From Bulleidia sp. (lineage in GTDB: Bacteria; Bacillota_I; Bacilli_A; Erysipelotrichales; Erysipelotrichaceae): a stretch of DNA of 14,238 nucleotides. The DNA is taken from positions 1 through 14,238 of the forward strand of contig JAEDEK010000044.1 in the NCBI GenBank assembly GCA_016293365.1, given 5' to 3'. A program made the position numbers and the translations under genes. Below are positions 1-6,794 of the stretch, in pieces (positions within the stretch are counted from its first letter, which is position 1; each line of letters opens with the position of its first letter). The notes under the pieces are model-generated. The model was given only the letters and a program-made list of their open reading frames with translations, ran no database searches and was not told the DNA's origin.

Positions 1-95
1 CAGCAAGCATCTCCGGTCTTTTCATCACAACAGAAGCAGCTGTTGCTGAAATTCCTTCCAAGGAACCGGCAATGCCTGCAGGACCTGAATATTAA
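1..95 (+). CDS. groEL: 60 kDa chaperonin GroEL, C-terminal end (partial)
   Basis: Only the last 30 complete codons are present, read in the frame beginning at base 3 and ending at the TAA at 93-95. The translation contains GLFITTEAAVAEIP, the hallmark C-terminal segment of GroEL (the TTEA-V motif near the end of the equatorial domain). GroEL forms the ATP-driven double-ring cytoplasmic folding chamber with GroES. The tail is short and ends PAMPAGPEY, without the usual repeated Gly-Gly-Met tail. The rest of the gene, and presumably groES, lie upstream of the window. A terminator follows 6 nt after the stop, so this is the end of the transcript. Identification rests on the motif alone but is distinctive. 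Confidence 0.88.
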   Translation, partial: ASISGLFITTEAAVAEIPSKEPAMPAGPEY

Positions 96-100
96 TGATC

Positions 101-128
101 AAGGTGGTACGGATGTACCATCTTTTTT
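101..128 (+). terminator. Intrinsic terminator after groEL
   Basis: The arms AAGGTGGTAC and GTACCATCTT pair over about 10 bp, with one G-U pair, around the loop GGAT. A run of six T follows from 123. It lies just after the groEL stop and before the next promoter, separating the two transcripts. Confidence 0.85.
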
Positions 129-144
129 CTGGCTGTTCCTTTAT

Positions 145-173
145 TTGAATAAAAATGCAGGGACAGGTATAAT
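145..173 (+). promoter_or_regulatory. Sigma-A type promoter of the membrane-protein/HAD operon
   Basis: TTGAAT (145-150) and a perfect TATAAT (168-173) are separated by exactly 17 nt. This is a near-consensus housekeeping promoter. Transcription would begin near 180, almost on top of the ATG at 183, which bears on the start choice for the next gene. Confidence 0.8.
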
Positions 174-182
174 GTGGTTGTT

Positions 183-1775
183 ATGAATATGGTAATGATT
201 TTCTGCAGTGCACTGTTTCTTGTTGTTCTGTGCGAAGGAGCAGGAAGAATGCTGTTGCGTATGCTGCGGATCGATACAGATGATTTTGCTGCTCCAGCTG
301 GTGTAGCGGTTGCATTCTGTATGCTTGAAATGTTTTATGCCCCGATTATGCTGGTGCAGGGTTCTTTTTCAAGAATCATTCTTGTGACATGTCTGGTATT
401 TGTCATTATTACAGTCGGTTTTGTGCTGAACGTACGGTCAAGTCTTCGGTCTTTGATCAGAGGAAGAATGATCTATGTTCTGTTAAGCGGGCTGTTATTC
501 ATGGGCATATTTGCCTGCTGTCAGGGAAAGCTGCAGCCTCAGCTCAATGATGAACTGAATCTGATGGCATCCAATCTGAACACTGCTGCTGTATCACTGC
601 CGGATCGTTCTCTGCAGGGCTATTCTCTGTTCGGTTCATTTGTGATGGGATTATGTCTGAAAGATGCCAACAGTGCAAATCTGCTGCTTGGTGTGTTTGC
701 TCAGATGATTACGGCAATGCTGTTACTGGATATTGTTGACAGTTTCAGGATCGGTAATCCATGGTTCCGGTTTACGCTGATTCTGGCAACACTGTTTTAC
801 TACCAGTTCTACTCCTGGAAAATCATCGGCGCCTTCAACAGCGGTAACTGGAGAATCTTTTTTGTGGCGATGGTTCTGTATGGACTGTATCAGTGGATTT
901 CAACAGAAATGGATGATATCAAGTATCTTGTGATCTGTTCCATCGGTGCAGGCCTGTTTGTTCATTCCGGATTTCAGTTGATTGCATTAGAAATCATCTA
1001 TTGCCTTGGGGCATGGATGCTTGGCTGTAAGAAAATCAGATGTCTTTCAGATCTGATGATTCTGCTTGTTCCATCTGCGGTATACTTCAGTCTGACTTTA
1101 CTCAGACAGTATTTTGTGGCGGGGATGTGTCTGTTGATCGGTTATATCGTTCTATGTGTTCTTCGCTATAACAGAAAGGTATATCATCATTTGATTTCGA
1201 TTGAGAATATCCTGATTGAACACAGCAGTCTGCTGATGTATGTTCTTGTTCCGGGTGTTTTCCTTGTGGGAACATTTATTCTGCGGTTCTTTGTGGAAGG
1301 GGATGGATTTTCCTATGGAGCATATCTGGATTTCTTCTCGTCTTCCTATCTGAGAAGCTGTCTGTTTCTGCGCCATTCCATCAGTGATTATATCCTGGAC
1401 GTATACCGTTGGATCGGGCTGATCATTTTTATCATCAGGGCATATCGAAAAGAGGAAAAGATGATTCAGCATATCTTCCTTGGAATGGTCATCTTCTTTG
1501 TCAATCCATTGTGTCTTGGACTTCTGACAAGAATCACCGATATGACAAACTGCTCTTATGCATTTGAAATCCTGTTCAATCCGTTTACGGATGTATTGAT
1601 TTTCTACTGGATCTATACACAGTTTGAATGGACAGTTGTCGGTCAGTGGATTCTGGAACTTTCCTTAATCGGATGTGTTCTGTTTGGACATCTTGCCGGT
1701 TTTACAGGTTTGAAGGGAAGTCTGTATGGAGATCTGCTGGATGCGGATCGTATTGTTGAGGTATATCTTCCATGA
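183..1775 (+). CDS. Polytopic membrane protein of unknown function
   Basis: I do not recognise a named family. The protein is about 530 aa and mostly hydrophobic, with roughly ten or more predicted membrane segments from the N-terminal one (about residues 3-17) to the last near 500. Loops are short and the C-terminus (DLLDADRIVEVYLP) is polar. A conserved-looking loop after the first few segments holds LNDELN (Asp123, Glu124). Acidic pairs in an early external loop are seen in GT-C glycosyltransferases, so a lipid- or sugar-linked role is possible but only a guess. The start is uncertain. A GTG at 174 abuts the -10 box and cannot be transcribed from that promoter. ATG 183, 189 or 195 would be leaderless or nearly so. 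ATG 249 has a good AAGGAG (235-240), but using it would remove the first membrane segment. I prefer 183. The stop overlaps the next start by 4 nt (ATGA), implying translational coupling with the HAD protein. Confidence 0.7.
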   Translation: MNMVMIFCSALFLVVLCEGAGRMLLRMLRIDTDDFAAPAGVAVAFCMLEMFYAPIMLVQGSFSRIILVTCLVFVIITVGFVLNVRSSLRSLIRGRMIYVLLSGLLFMGIFACCQGKLQPQLNDELNLMASNLNTAAVSLPDRSLQGYSLFGSFVMGLCLKDANSANLLLGVFAQMITAMLLLDIVDSFRIGNPWFRFTLILATLFYYQFYSWKIIGAFNSGNWRIFFVAMVLYGLYQWISTEMDDIKYLVICSIGAGLFVHSGFQLIALEIIYCLGAWMLGCKKIRCLSDLMILLVPSAVYFSLTLLRQYFVAGMCLLIGYIVLCVLRYNRKVYHHLISIENILIEHSSLLMYVLVPGVFLVGTFILRFFVEGDGFSYGAYLDFFSSSYLRSCLFLRHSISDYILDVYRWIGLIIFIIRAYRKEEKMIQHIFLGMVIFFVNPLCLGLLTRITDMTNCSYAFEILFNPFTDVLIFYWIYTQFEWTVVGQWILELSLIGCVLFGHLAGFTGLKGSLYGDLLDADRIVEVYLP

Positions 1776-2344
1776 ATGTATATGATTTTGATGAAACCAT
1801 CTATTATCATGATTCGACGGCTGACTTTGTCATGTATCTTTGGATACATCGGCCAAAGACACTGCTGAATCTGCCACGACTGATTCTGTATGGTATTCTG
1901 TATGGACTGCATATTGTCCCAAAGCAGACATTCAAGGATAACATGTATCACATGTTTGTCTATGTGGATGATCTTGAAGAAGTATCGTGGCAGTTTGTCA
2001 GATCTCACATGCATCTGATCAAGCCGTTTTATAAAAAACAGCAGAAAGAGGATGATATTGTCATCTCTGCTTCTCCTGCTTTCAATATTGAAAAGTTCTG
2101 TCTTCAGCTTGGCATAACGCACTGCATGGCTTCACCGGTAGATCCGAAAACCGGAAAGACAATAGGGCTGAACTGTCATGGAGAAGAAAAGGTCAGAAGA
2201 TTCCGTGAAGTATATGGTGATGCACAGATCGATGAATTCTATTCCGATTCCCTGCATGATACACCTCTGGCAAAGGAAGCAAAGCGCGCATTTCTTGTGA
2301 AAAGAGATGAGATACTGCCATGGCCGTTTGAAAAGGATATGTAA
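1772..2344 (+). CDS. HAD superfamily phosphatase-like protein (HAD-IB type)
   Basis: This 190-aa protein has the HAD motifs in order. Motif I is DFDET at residues 5-9 (nucleophile Asp5, acid/base Asp7). Motif II is the ISAS stretch at 98-101. Lys140 lies in the GEEKVRRF region. Motif III is YSDSLHDTPL at 157-166 with Mg-binding acidic residues. A helical cap lies between motifs I and II. The layout resembles the SerB-like HAD-IB group of small cytoplasmic phosphohydrolases; the substrate cannot be read from the sequence. The start ATG overlaps the stop of the upstream membrane protein gene, so the two are translationally coupled and probably work in one pathway, such as a phosphorylated lipid or sugar intermediate (inference). 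The last codons and the stop lie inside the transcription terminator. Confidence 0.85.
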   Translation: MNVYDFDETIYYHDSTADFVMYLWIHRPKTLLNLPRLILYGILYGLHIVPKQTFKDNMYHMFVYVDDLEEVSWQFVRSHMHLIKPFYKKQQKEDDIVISASPAFNIEKFCLQLGITHCMASPVDPKTGKTIGLNCHGEEKVRRFREVYGDAQIDEFYSDSLHDTPLAKEAKRAFLVKRDEILPWPFEKDM

Positions 2345-2360
2345 CAACATATCCTTTTAT
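2331..2360 (+). terminator. Intrinsic terminator overlapping the HAD gene end
   Basis: Perfect 11-bp arms AAAAGGATATG (2331-2341) and CATATCCTTTT (2348-2358) enclose a 6-nt loop that contains the TAA stop codon. The T-rich end of the second arm serves as the U-tract. The mirrored A and T runs mean it could also work for transcription from the opposite side, but no gene converges here. Confidence 0.75.
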
Positions 2361-2441
2361 TGTGAAATACAGTGAAACCAATAAACAAATGCAGTATAAT
2401 TACGAAGTCTTCAGAAAAAGAAGGTAAAGCGGTTACATAAG

Positions 2442-2450
2442 TGTTATAAT
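2442..2450 (+). promoter_or_regulatory. Extended -10 promoter of the epimerase/nagB unit
   Basis: TGTTATAAT is an extended -10 element with a perfect TATAAT at 2445-2450. No good -35 is visible at the expected place. A second perfect TATAAT lies at 2395-2400 with only a weak -35, and could be an alternative start site. The epimerase start codon is 25 nt downstream. Confidence 0.6.
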
Positions 2451-2475
2451 GAGAGGTACCTGAAGGAGAAATAAA

Positions 2476-3300
2476 ATGGCACAGTTTATTCTTGAAAATT
2501 ATGAAGCACGTGTCGTCATTGATGAACACGCATCTGAAATTCACAGCTTTACGGATAAGGATACGGACAATGAATACATGTGGCAGGGTGATCCTGCATA
2601 CTGGGCAGGTCGTAATCCGACACTGTTTCCAATGGTAGGAGCTACATGGGATAAAATCCTGCATATTAACGGTAAGGAATATAAAACCGGAAACCATGGT
2701 TTTACAAGAAGAAGTGACTTCACATGTGTGGAACATGATGACAATCACTGCATTATGGAACTCAAAGACAGTGAGGCAACACTGGCAGAATATCCATTCC
2801 ATTTCACATTACGCATTCAGTATGTACTGGAAGGCAGAAAACTGTTCATCTATTATACGATCACAAATGACAACGAAGTTGATATGCCGTTCAATTTCGG
2901 TCTGCATCCTGCATTCAACTGTCCAACGGATGGTGGTGACTATGAAGACTATTATCTGCAGTTAAACCAGAACGAGACATTTGACTGGCTGGATACACAT
3001 CTGAACAATGAAAACCGCATTGAACTGGATCGTGATGCTCTGGCAAAAACAATCATCATCAAAGATCCAAAATCCACAGAAGCATCATTAACCAATGGTA
3101 AACATGGTGTTACAGTTGGATTCAAGGATTATCCATGGCTCGCATTCTGGTCTCCGAATGCACCGTTTGTATGCATTGAACCATGGTATTCCCATACCGA
3201 TTTTGAAGAAGTCAGGGTACCGTTTGAACAAAGAGAAGGAACACTCGTACTAAAACCGCATGAAACGTTTGAAACCAGTTATTCCATTCGAATCTGGTGA
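2476..3300 (+). CDS. Aldose 1-epimerase (galactose mutarotase) family, LacX/YeaD-like
   Basis: This 274-aa protein has the features of the mutarotase-like beta-sandwich fold. They are GRNPTLFP at 45-52, the NHGF element with His74, FGLHPAF with the likely catalytic His144 at 141-147, and VCIEPW with the likely catalytic Glu235 at 232-237. Known members interconvert alpha and beta anomers of free or phosphorylated hexoses in the cytoplasm. The length and NHGF/GLHPAF pattern fit the LacX-like subgroup better than GalM proper. The start ATG has AAGGAG (2463-2468) 7 nt upstream. nagB begins 32 nt after the stop with no terminator between, so the two are likely co-transcribed, suggesting a role in hexose or amino-sugar use. 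The exact substrate is unknown. Confidence 0.85.
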   Translation: MAQFILENYEARVVIDEHASEIHSFTDKDTDNEYMWQGDPAYWAGRNPTLFPMVGATWDKILHINGKEYKTGNHGFTRRSDFTCVEHDDNHCIMELKDSEATLAEYPFHFTLRIQYVLEGRKLFIYYTITNDNEVDMPFNFGLHPAFNCPTDGGDYEDYYLQLNQNETFDWLDTHLNNENRIELDRDALAKTIIIKDPKSTEASLTNGKHGVTVGFKDYPWLAFWSPNAPFVCIEPWYSHTDFEEVRVPFEQREGTLVLKPHETFETSYSIRIW

Positions 3301-3332
3301 CAAATAATAACAGCATAGAGAAAGGTAGAAAC

Positions 3333-4064
3333 ATGTTTAAAGTTATTATCAAAGACACAAACGAAGAAGTATCAAGAGCAGCTTTCAATGTCATGAAGGA
3401 AGTGCTCGACTCCAAGCCAAATCCGGTTCTTGGACTGGCAACAGGCTCCTCCCCGGTAGGTCTGTATAAGGAAATGATCAAAGATCATGAAGAGACAGGC
3501 AGATCATACAAAGACATCATCACCTTCAACCTTGATGAATATGTCGGTATTCCACGTGATCATGAACAGTCCTACTACACATTCATGCATGAAAACCTGT
3601 TCAACTACATCGACTGTCCGGAAGAAAACATCCATGTACCGGAAGGTAACACAGATGATCATGAAAAGGCATGTGTTGACTATGAAAATGCATTAAAGCA
3701 GCATGTTGTTGACATTCAGGTTCTTGGTATCGGTTCTGATGGTCACATCGCATTCAATGAACCAGGTTGCCCATTTGATTCTGAAACACACTTAATGGAA
3801 CTGACAGAACAGACAAGAAGCGACAACGCAAGATTCTTTGATGGCGACATCAACCAGGTTCCAACATTATCCATTACACAGGGTCTTGGCAGCATCATGC
3901 GTGCAAAGAAGATTCTGCTCATCGCTACAGGTGCCAACAAGGCTGATGCTGTATGGGGCATGCTGAAGGGTGAAAAGACAACTGACTGTCCTGCTTCCAT
4001 TCTGCAGGATCATGCTGATGTAACTGTCATACTTGACCGTGCAGCAGCTTCCCGTATCGCGTAA
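3333..4064 (+). CDS. nagB: Glucosamine-6-phosphate deaminase
   Basis: NagB converts glucosamine 6-phosphate to fructose 6-phosphate and ammonia in the cytoplasm, linking amino-sugar catabolism to glycolysis. The 243-aa product matches the short Gram-positive NagB length. Visible family motifs are the phosphate-binding LGLATGSSPVGLY (33-45), FNLDEYVGI (65-73, with Asp68 and Glu69) and GIGSDGHIAFNEPG (132-145, with Asp136, His138 and Glu143 as the catalytic set). The ATG at 3333 is chosen because GAGAAAGGT precedes it and MFKVII is the normal N-terminus. An in-frame GTG at 3297 would add 12 residues and overlaps the epimerase stop with no ribosome-binding site. It is followed closely by a terminator. 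No nagA is seen in the window. Confidence 0.95.
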   Translation: MFKVIIKDTNEEVSRAAFNVMKEVLDSKPNPVLGLATGSSPVGLYKEMIKDHEETGRSYKDIITFNLDEYVGIPRDHEQSYYTFMHENLFNYIDCPEENIHVPEGNTDDHEKACVDYENALKQHVVDIQVLGIGSDGHIAFNEPGCPFDSETHLMELTEQTRSDNARFFDGDINQVPTLSITQGLGSIMRAKKILLIATGANKADAVWGMLKGEKTTDCPASILQDHADVTVILDRAAASRIA

Positions 4065-4072
4065 CATCATTG

Positions 4073-4104
4073 AGATCATTCCTTTCAGGGAGTGATCTTT
4101 TTTT
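4073..4104 (+). terminator. Intrinsic terminator after nagB
   Basis: AGATCATTCC (4073-4082) pairs with GGAGTGATCT (4089-4098) over 10 bp with one G-U pair. The loop is 6 nt and seven T follow (4098-4104). Confidence 0.9.
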
Positions 4105-4134
4105 GGGCAAATCAGTATTCAGATCTGCATTCTT

Positions 4135-4149
4135 CTGTCATAATGACAG
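4135..4149 (+). promoter_or_regulatory. trxA promoter with an overlapping perfect palindrome
   Basis: CTGTCATAATGACAG is a perfect 7-bp inverted repeat around one central A. It contains an extended -10 element, TGTCATAAT (4136-4144). The -35 region is poor. A TATAAA at 4150-4155 is another possible -10. A repressor bound to the palindrome would block the promoter, so this may be an operator. The binding protein is unknown. Confidence 0.5.
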
Positions 4150-4174
4150 TATAAAAGGAAAGAAGGTATTACTT

Positions 4175-4486
4175 ATGAGAATCATTGAATCCGCTCGTGA
4201 ATATGATGCACTGTTAAAGGAAAACAGATCCGTATTTGTAGATTTCTATGCTGACTGGTGTGGACCATGCAAGATGCTTGCTCCGGTTGTGGAACAGATT
4301 GCAGAAGAAGTAAAGGATGTTGTATTTGTCAAAGTCAATGTCGATACAACACCGGATATTGCTTCCCGTTATGGCATCATGTCCATTCCGACTCTGATTG
4401 CTTTCAAGGATGGTCAGATCGCAGGTACTTCTGTCGGTTTCCAGCCAAAGGAAGCACTGATGTCAGTTGTCAATCAGGCAAGATAA
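4175..4486 (+). CDS. trxA: Thioredoxin
   Basis: This is a 103-aa cytoplasmic thiol-disulfide oxidoreductase of normal thioredoxin length. It has the active site WCGPC (Trp28, Cys29, Cys32), the preceding FVDFYAD strand with the buried Asp, and the cis-proline loop SIPTLIAF (Pro72). It reduces protein disulfides, normally recharged by thioredoxin reductase, which is not in this window. The start at 4175 has AGAAGG (4161-4166) 8 nt upstream and gives the usual N-terminus. The open frame extends back to 4070, but that stretch runs through the nagB terminator and is not coding. It stands as a single-gene unit between two terminators. Confidence 0.95.
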   Translation: MRIIESAREYDALLKENRSVFVDFYADWCGPCKMLAPVVEQIAEEVKDVVFVKVNVDTTPDIASRYGIMSIPTLIAFKDGQIAGTSVGFQPKEALMSVVNQAR

Positions 4487-4497
4487 AACAGTACAGG

Positions 4498-4525
4498 CAC
4501 TGTCTGAATCAGACGGTGTTTTTTT
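4498..4525 (+). terminator. Intrinsic terminator after trxA
   Basis: CACTGTCTG (4498-4506) pairs with CAGACGGTG (4510-4518) with one G-U pair around the loop AAT, followed by seven T. Confidence 0.9.
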
Positions 4526-4565
4526 GTGCTGTTTAGGAATTCTAAACAAAAAGTTAATTTTCCTG

Positions 4566-4617
4566 TTGCATAACGAGGATGTTTTTGACATAATATTGTA
4601 GTTTCATAAAAATGAAA
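4566..4617 (+). promoter_or_regulatory. Promoter of the pot operon with a candidate operator
   Basis: TTGCAT (4566-4571) and CATAAT (4589-4594) are 17 nt apart, placing the transcription start near 4601. A good TTGACA at 4585-4590 overlaps it but has no convincing -10. Directly at the predicted start is the inverted repeat TTTCAT-AAAA-ATGAAA (4602-4617), perfect over 6 bp arms. Its place fits an operator for autoregulation by the XRE regulator encoded next (inference). Confidence 0.55.
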
Positions 4618-4656
4618 TAAAAGTTTACCATTACAAAACAGAAAGGGGTGGACTGC

Positions 4657-5196
4657 ATGGATATCGGAGCACGGATCAGGCAGCTGCGTATCAAAAATGA
4701 TCTGACACTGGAAGAACTTGCTTCCAGAACAGAACTGACGAAAGGGTTCCTTTCCCAGCTGGAAAGAAATCTGACTTCGCCATCCATTCAGACACTGGAA
4801 GACATCGCGGAAGCCCTCGGTGTGACAATGGCTGGATTCTTCTCGGAAGAAAAGGATGAGAAGATCGTCTTTACACCGGAGGATGCCTTTGTGGATGAAA
4901 GAGAAGGGTTTACGATTCACTGGATCGTTCCAAACGCACAGAAAAATGTGATGGAACCGATTCTGCTGGAATTGCAGCCTGGACAGTCATCGTTTCAGAT
5001 TGAACCGCATAATGGACAGGAAATGGGGTATGTACTGTCCGGCAAGGTGCTGCTGGTACGGGAAAACAGCAAAAAGGGTGTTCTTGTGAAAAAAGGGGAA
5101 ACCTTCTACATCAAAGGGGATCAGGCACATTGGCTGAATAACCCTGGTGTCAAAACGGCCATGGTGCTGTGGATCAGCACTCCACCGGAATTCTGA
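4657..5196 (+). CDS. XRE-family regulator with C-terminal cupin (PotR-like)
   Basis: The 179-aa product has an N-terminal XRE helix-turn-helix at about 5-60 (GARIRQLR, LTLEELASRTELTKGFLSQLER) and a C-terminal cupin barrel at about 100-175. The cupin shows PHNGQEMGYVLSG (His118, Glu122) and GDQAHWLNN (His158), giving partial metal-ligand motifs. This architecture is common in regulators set beside polyamine or amino-acid transporter genes, such as the PuuR-like group. It probably binds DNA near its own promoter and senses a small ligand through the cupin. The start ATG at 4657 has GAAAGGGG (4641-4648) 8 nt upstream; the frame could begin at GTG 4648, but that lies inside the ribosome-binding site. 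potA starts 23 nt after the stop, so it leads the pot operon. Confidence 0.88.
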   Translation: MDIGARIRQLRIKNDLTLEELASRTELTKGFLSQLERNLTSPSIQTLEDIAEALGVTMAGFFSEEKDEKIVFTPEDAFVDEREGFTIHWIVPNAQKNVMEPILLELQPGQSSFQIEPHNGQEMGYVLSGKVLLVRENSKKGVLVKKGETFYIKGDQAHWLNNPGVKTAMVLWISTPPEF

Positions 5197-5219
5197 AGAT
5201 CAATTAAAGGGGAATTGAA

Positions 5220-6788
5220 ATGGCAAAAAAACTGATTGAAGTAAAGAATGTTGTAAAATCCTTTGGCAACCAGGTCGTCCTCAAGGGGATTTCTCTGGAC
5301 ATTTATGAAAATGAATTTGTAACTCTGCTCGGCCCGTCCGGTTGCGGTAAGACGACATTGTTGCGTGTCATTGCCGGATTTCTGGATGCGGATGAAGGCC
5401 ATGTCATGATGGATGGAGAGGATATCGCAAAGGTACCTGCCTATAAAAGAGAATGTAATACGGTGTTTCAGCATTATGCGCTGTTCCCGCATCTGGATGT
5501 ATATGACAATATCGCTTTCGGTCTGAAGATCAAGAAGATGCCGAAGGATATCATCCGCCAGAAAGTCATGCGTATGATTTCCCTGGTAGGTCTGGAAGGA
5601 TATGAACATCGTGATGTCAAGGCGATGTCTGGTGGTCAGCAGCAGCGTGTTGCGATTGCCCGTGCTCTTGTCAATGAACCGAAGGTGCTGCTGTTAGATG
5701 AATCCCTTTCCGCACTCGATAAGAATCTGCGTAAGGAAATGCAGATCGAATTAAAGGAAATTCAAAGAGAAGTCGGTATCACCTTCATCTTTGTCACACA
5801 TGACCAGGAAGAGGCTTTGACCATGTCGGACAAGATTGTCATCATGAAGGATGGAAATATCGAACAGATCGGTTCACCGACCGATGTATATAACACACCT
5901 GTCAATGAATACTGTGCCCGTTTCATCGGAGACTCCAATATCATTGACGGTATCATGAAGCATGATAATCTTGTCAGCTTTGATGATGCAGACTATGTAT
6001 GTCAGGACTATGGCTTTTCCGAAAATGAGGCAGTTGATATTGTCATCCGTCCGGAAGACATTGATATTGTTCCAAGAAACCAGGGTCTTCTTAATGGAGA
6101 AGTCAAATCTGTCCTTTTCAAAGGTGTGCATTATGAAATCATAGCGGAAACTTCTTCCGGTACATCCAAAACAGTTACCATGCATGTCATTGCGGAGCAT
6201 GACGTCGTGAATGAAGAAGCACATGAAAAAATCAGTGCAACTTCCTTCGCAATGGACCTTGAAGACGTTCCAAATCTCAGCAAGGATGAAGTTGTCGCAA
6301 GAGCCAATGCCCAGGCATGGAATGATGATGAAGAAGATGTGTCCATTCCAAATGTGGAATTTGATGTGGAGCCGAAAGTTGGAAAATATGACTGCACATT
6401 CTCCACAGCAGCCGGCACTTCCATCACGGTTACAATCAATGTTGTTGAACCGAAGACAGTCGATGACAAGGAAAATGAAGAGTCCATTCAGGCATTTGAC
6501 TTCTATCGTACGGTGGATGATATCAAAGAATCCATCGCGCTGGATACGGATCTGATCCGTTGGGCAGATGCCTATGCATGGTCCATGGAAGATGACTCCA
6601 GAGTTGAAATCTGGGATGTCAAGTATGACTTCGATGATGAAAACATCAGCGAAGGTGATTACCGCATCACATTCTCCACACAGGGAAGAGAGCTGAAACT
6701 GGAAACAACGGATAAGCATGAAGTTGGTGAAAGAGTCGGTCTGAAGTGGAATCCAGAAGATATTCATGTTATGAGAAAGATGGGGTAA
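5220..6788 (+). CDS. potA: Spermidine/putrescine ABC transporter ATP-binding protein PotA, with Ig-like insertion
   Basis: PotA powers polyamine uptake by hydrolysing ATP on the cytoplasmic side of the PotB/PotC channel. Residues 1-235 are a complete ABC domain: Walker A GPSGCGKTT (38-46), Q-loop Gln84, signature MSGGQQQ (136-142), Walker B VLLLDE (156-161), D-loop SALD (164-167) and switch His194. DESLSALD is the PotA form of this segment. The regulatory TOBE region follows, with IRPEDIDIV at 276-284. Family members are usually about 350-380 aa; this one is 522 aa. The extra length, about residues 313-490, is inserted into the TOBE domain: joining FKGVHYEIIAETSSG (300-314) to RELKLETTDKHEVGER restores a normal TOBE strand order. 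The insert holds two tandem repeats (listed separately). The start has AAAGGGGA (5206-5213) upstream. potB begins 6 nt after the stop. Confidence 0.93.
   Translation: MAKKLIEVKNVVKSFGNQVVLKGISLDIYENEFVTLLGPSGCGKTTLLRVIAGFLDADEGHVMMDGEDIAKVPAYKRECNTVFQHYALFPHLDVYDNIAFGLKIKKMPKDIIRQKVMRMISLVGLEGYEHRDVKAMSGGQQQRVAIARALVNEPKVLLLDESLSALDKNLRKEMQIELKEIQREVGITFIFVTHDQEEALTMSDKIVIMKDGNIEQIGSPTDVYNTPVNEYCARFIGDSNIIDGIMKHDNLVSFDDADYVCQDYGFSENEAVDIVIRPEDIDIVPRNQGLLNGEVKSVLFKGVHYEIIAETSSGTSKTVTMHVIAEHDVVNEEAHEKISATSFAMDLEDVPNLSKDEVVARANAQAWNDDEEDVSIPNVEFDVEPKVGKYDCTFSTAAGTSITVTINVVEPKTVDDKENEESIQAFDFYRTVDDIKESIALDTDLIRWADAYAWSMEDDSRVEIWDVKYDFDDENISEGDYRITFSTQGRELKLETTDKHEVGERVGLKWNPEDIHVMRKMG
6231..6443 (+). 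repeat. Ig-like repeat 1 inserted in the PotA TOBE domain
   Basis: PotA residues 338-408, from ISATSFAMDL to TFSTAAGTSITVTINV. The pattern (I-A-F start, acidic linker, A-A-AW block, D-rich turn, then G-Y-TFST followed by alternating Thr/Val strands) resembles the small beta-sandwich repeats of Gram-positive surface proteins. The Ig-like label is inference; the match to repeat 2 is seen directly. Confidence 0.6.
6486..6710 (+). repeat. Ig-like repeat 2 inserted in the PotA TOBE domain
   Basis: PotA residues 423-497, from IQAFDFYRTV to TFSTQGRELKLETT. It aligns with repeat 1 at the I-A-F start, the A-AW-ED block, the I-V-D stretch and the G-Y-TFST-G end. Identity is low at the protein level and there is no long DNA identity, so the duplication is old. 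Its last strand merges with the returning TOBE strand. Confidence 0.6.
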
Positions 6789-6794
6789 GGTGAG

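Noticed and set aside
1643..2122. Antisense open frame across the membrane-protein/HAD junction
   Set aside because: It overlaps two coupled genes with clear evidence and has no motif or ribosome-binding site.
3297..3332. N-terminal extension of nagB from GTG 3297
   Set aside because: It overlaps the epimerase stop, lacks a ribosome-binding site and is not part of the NagB fold. ATG 3333 has a good site and the normal N-terminus.
4070..4174. N-terminal extension of thioredoxin from 4070
   Set aside because: The extension runs through the nagB terminator and the trxA promoter. The thioredoxin fold begins normally at 4175.
6159..6689. The PotA insert as a separate inserted gene or mobile element
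   Set aside because: The frame is continuous through the insert, there are no terminal repeats or target duplications visible, and base composition matches the flanks. It is an old in-frame domain insertion.
5874..6767. Antisense open frame of 297 codons on the - strand within potA
   Set aside because: It mirrors the potA coding frame. Its composition (many Phe, Ile, Cys and His) is that of a shadow frame, and potA has full support.
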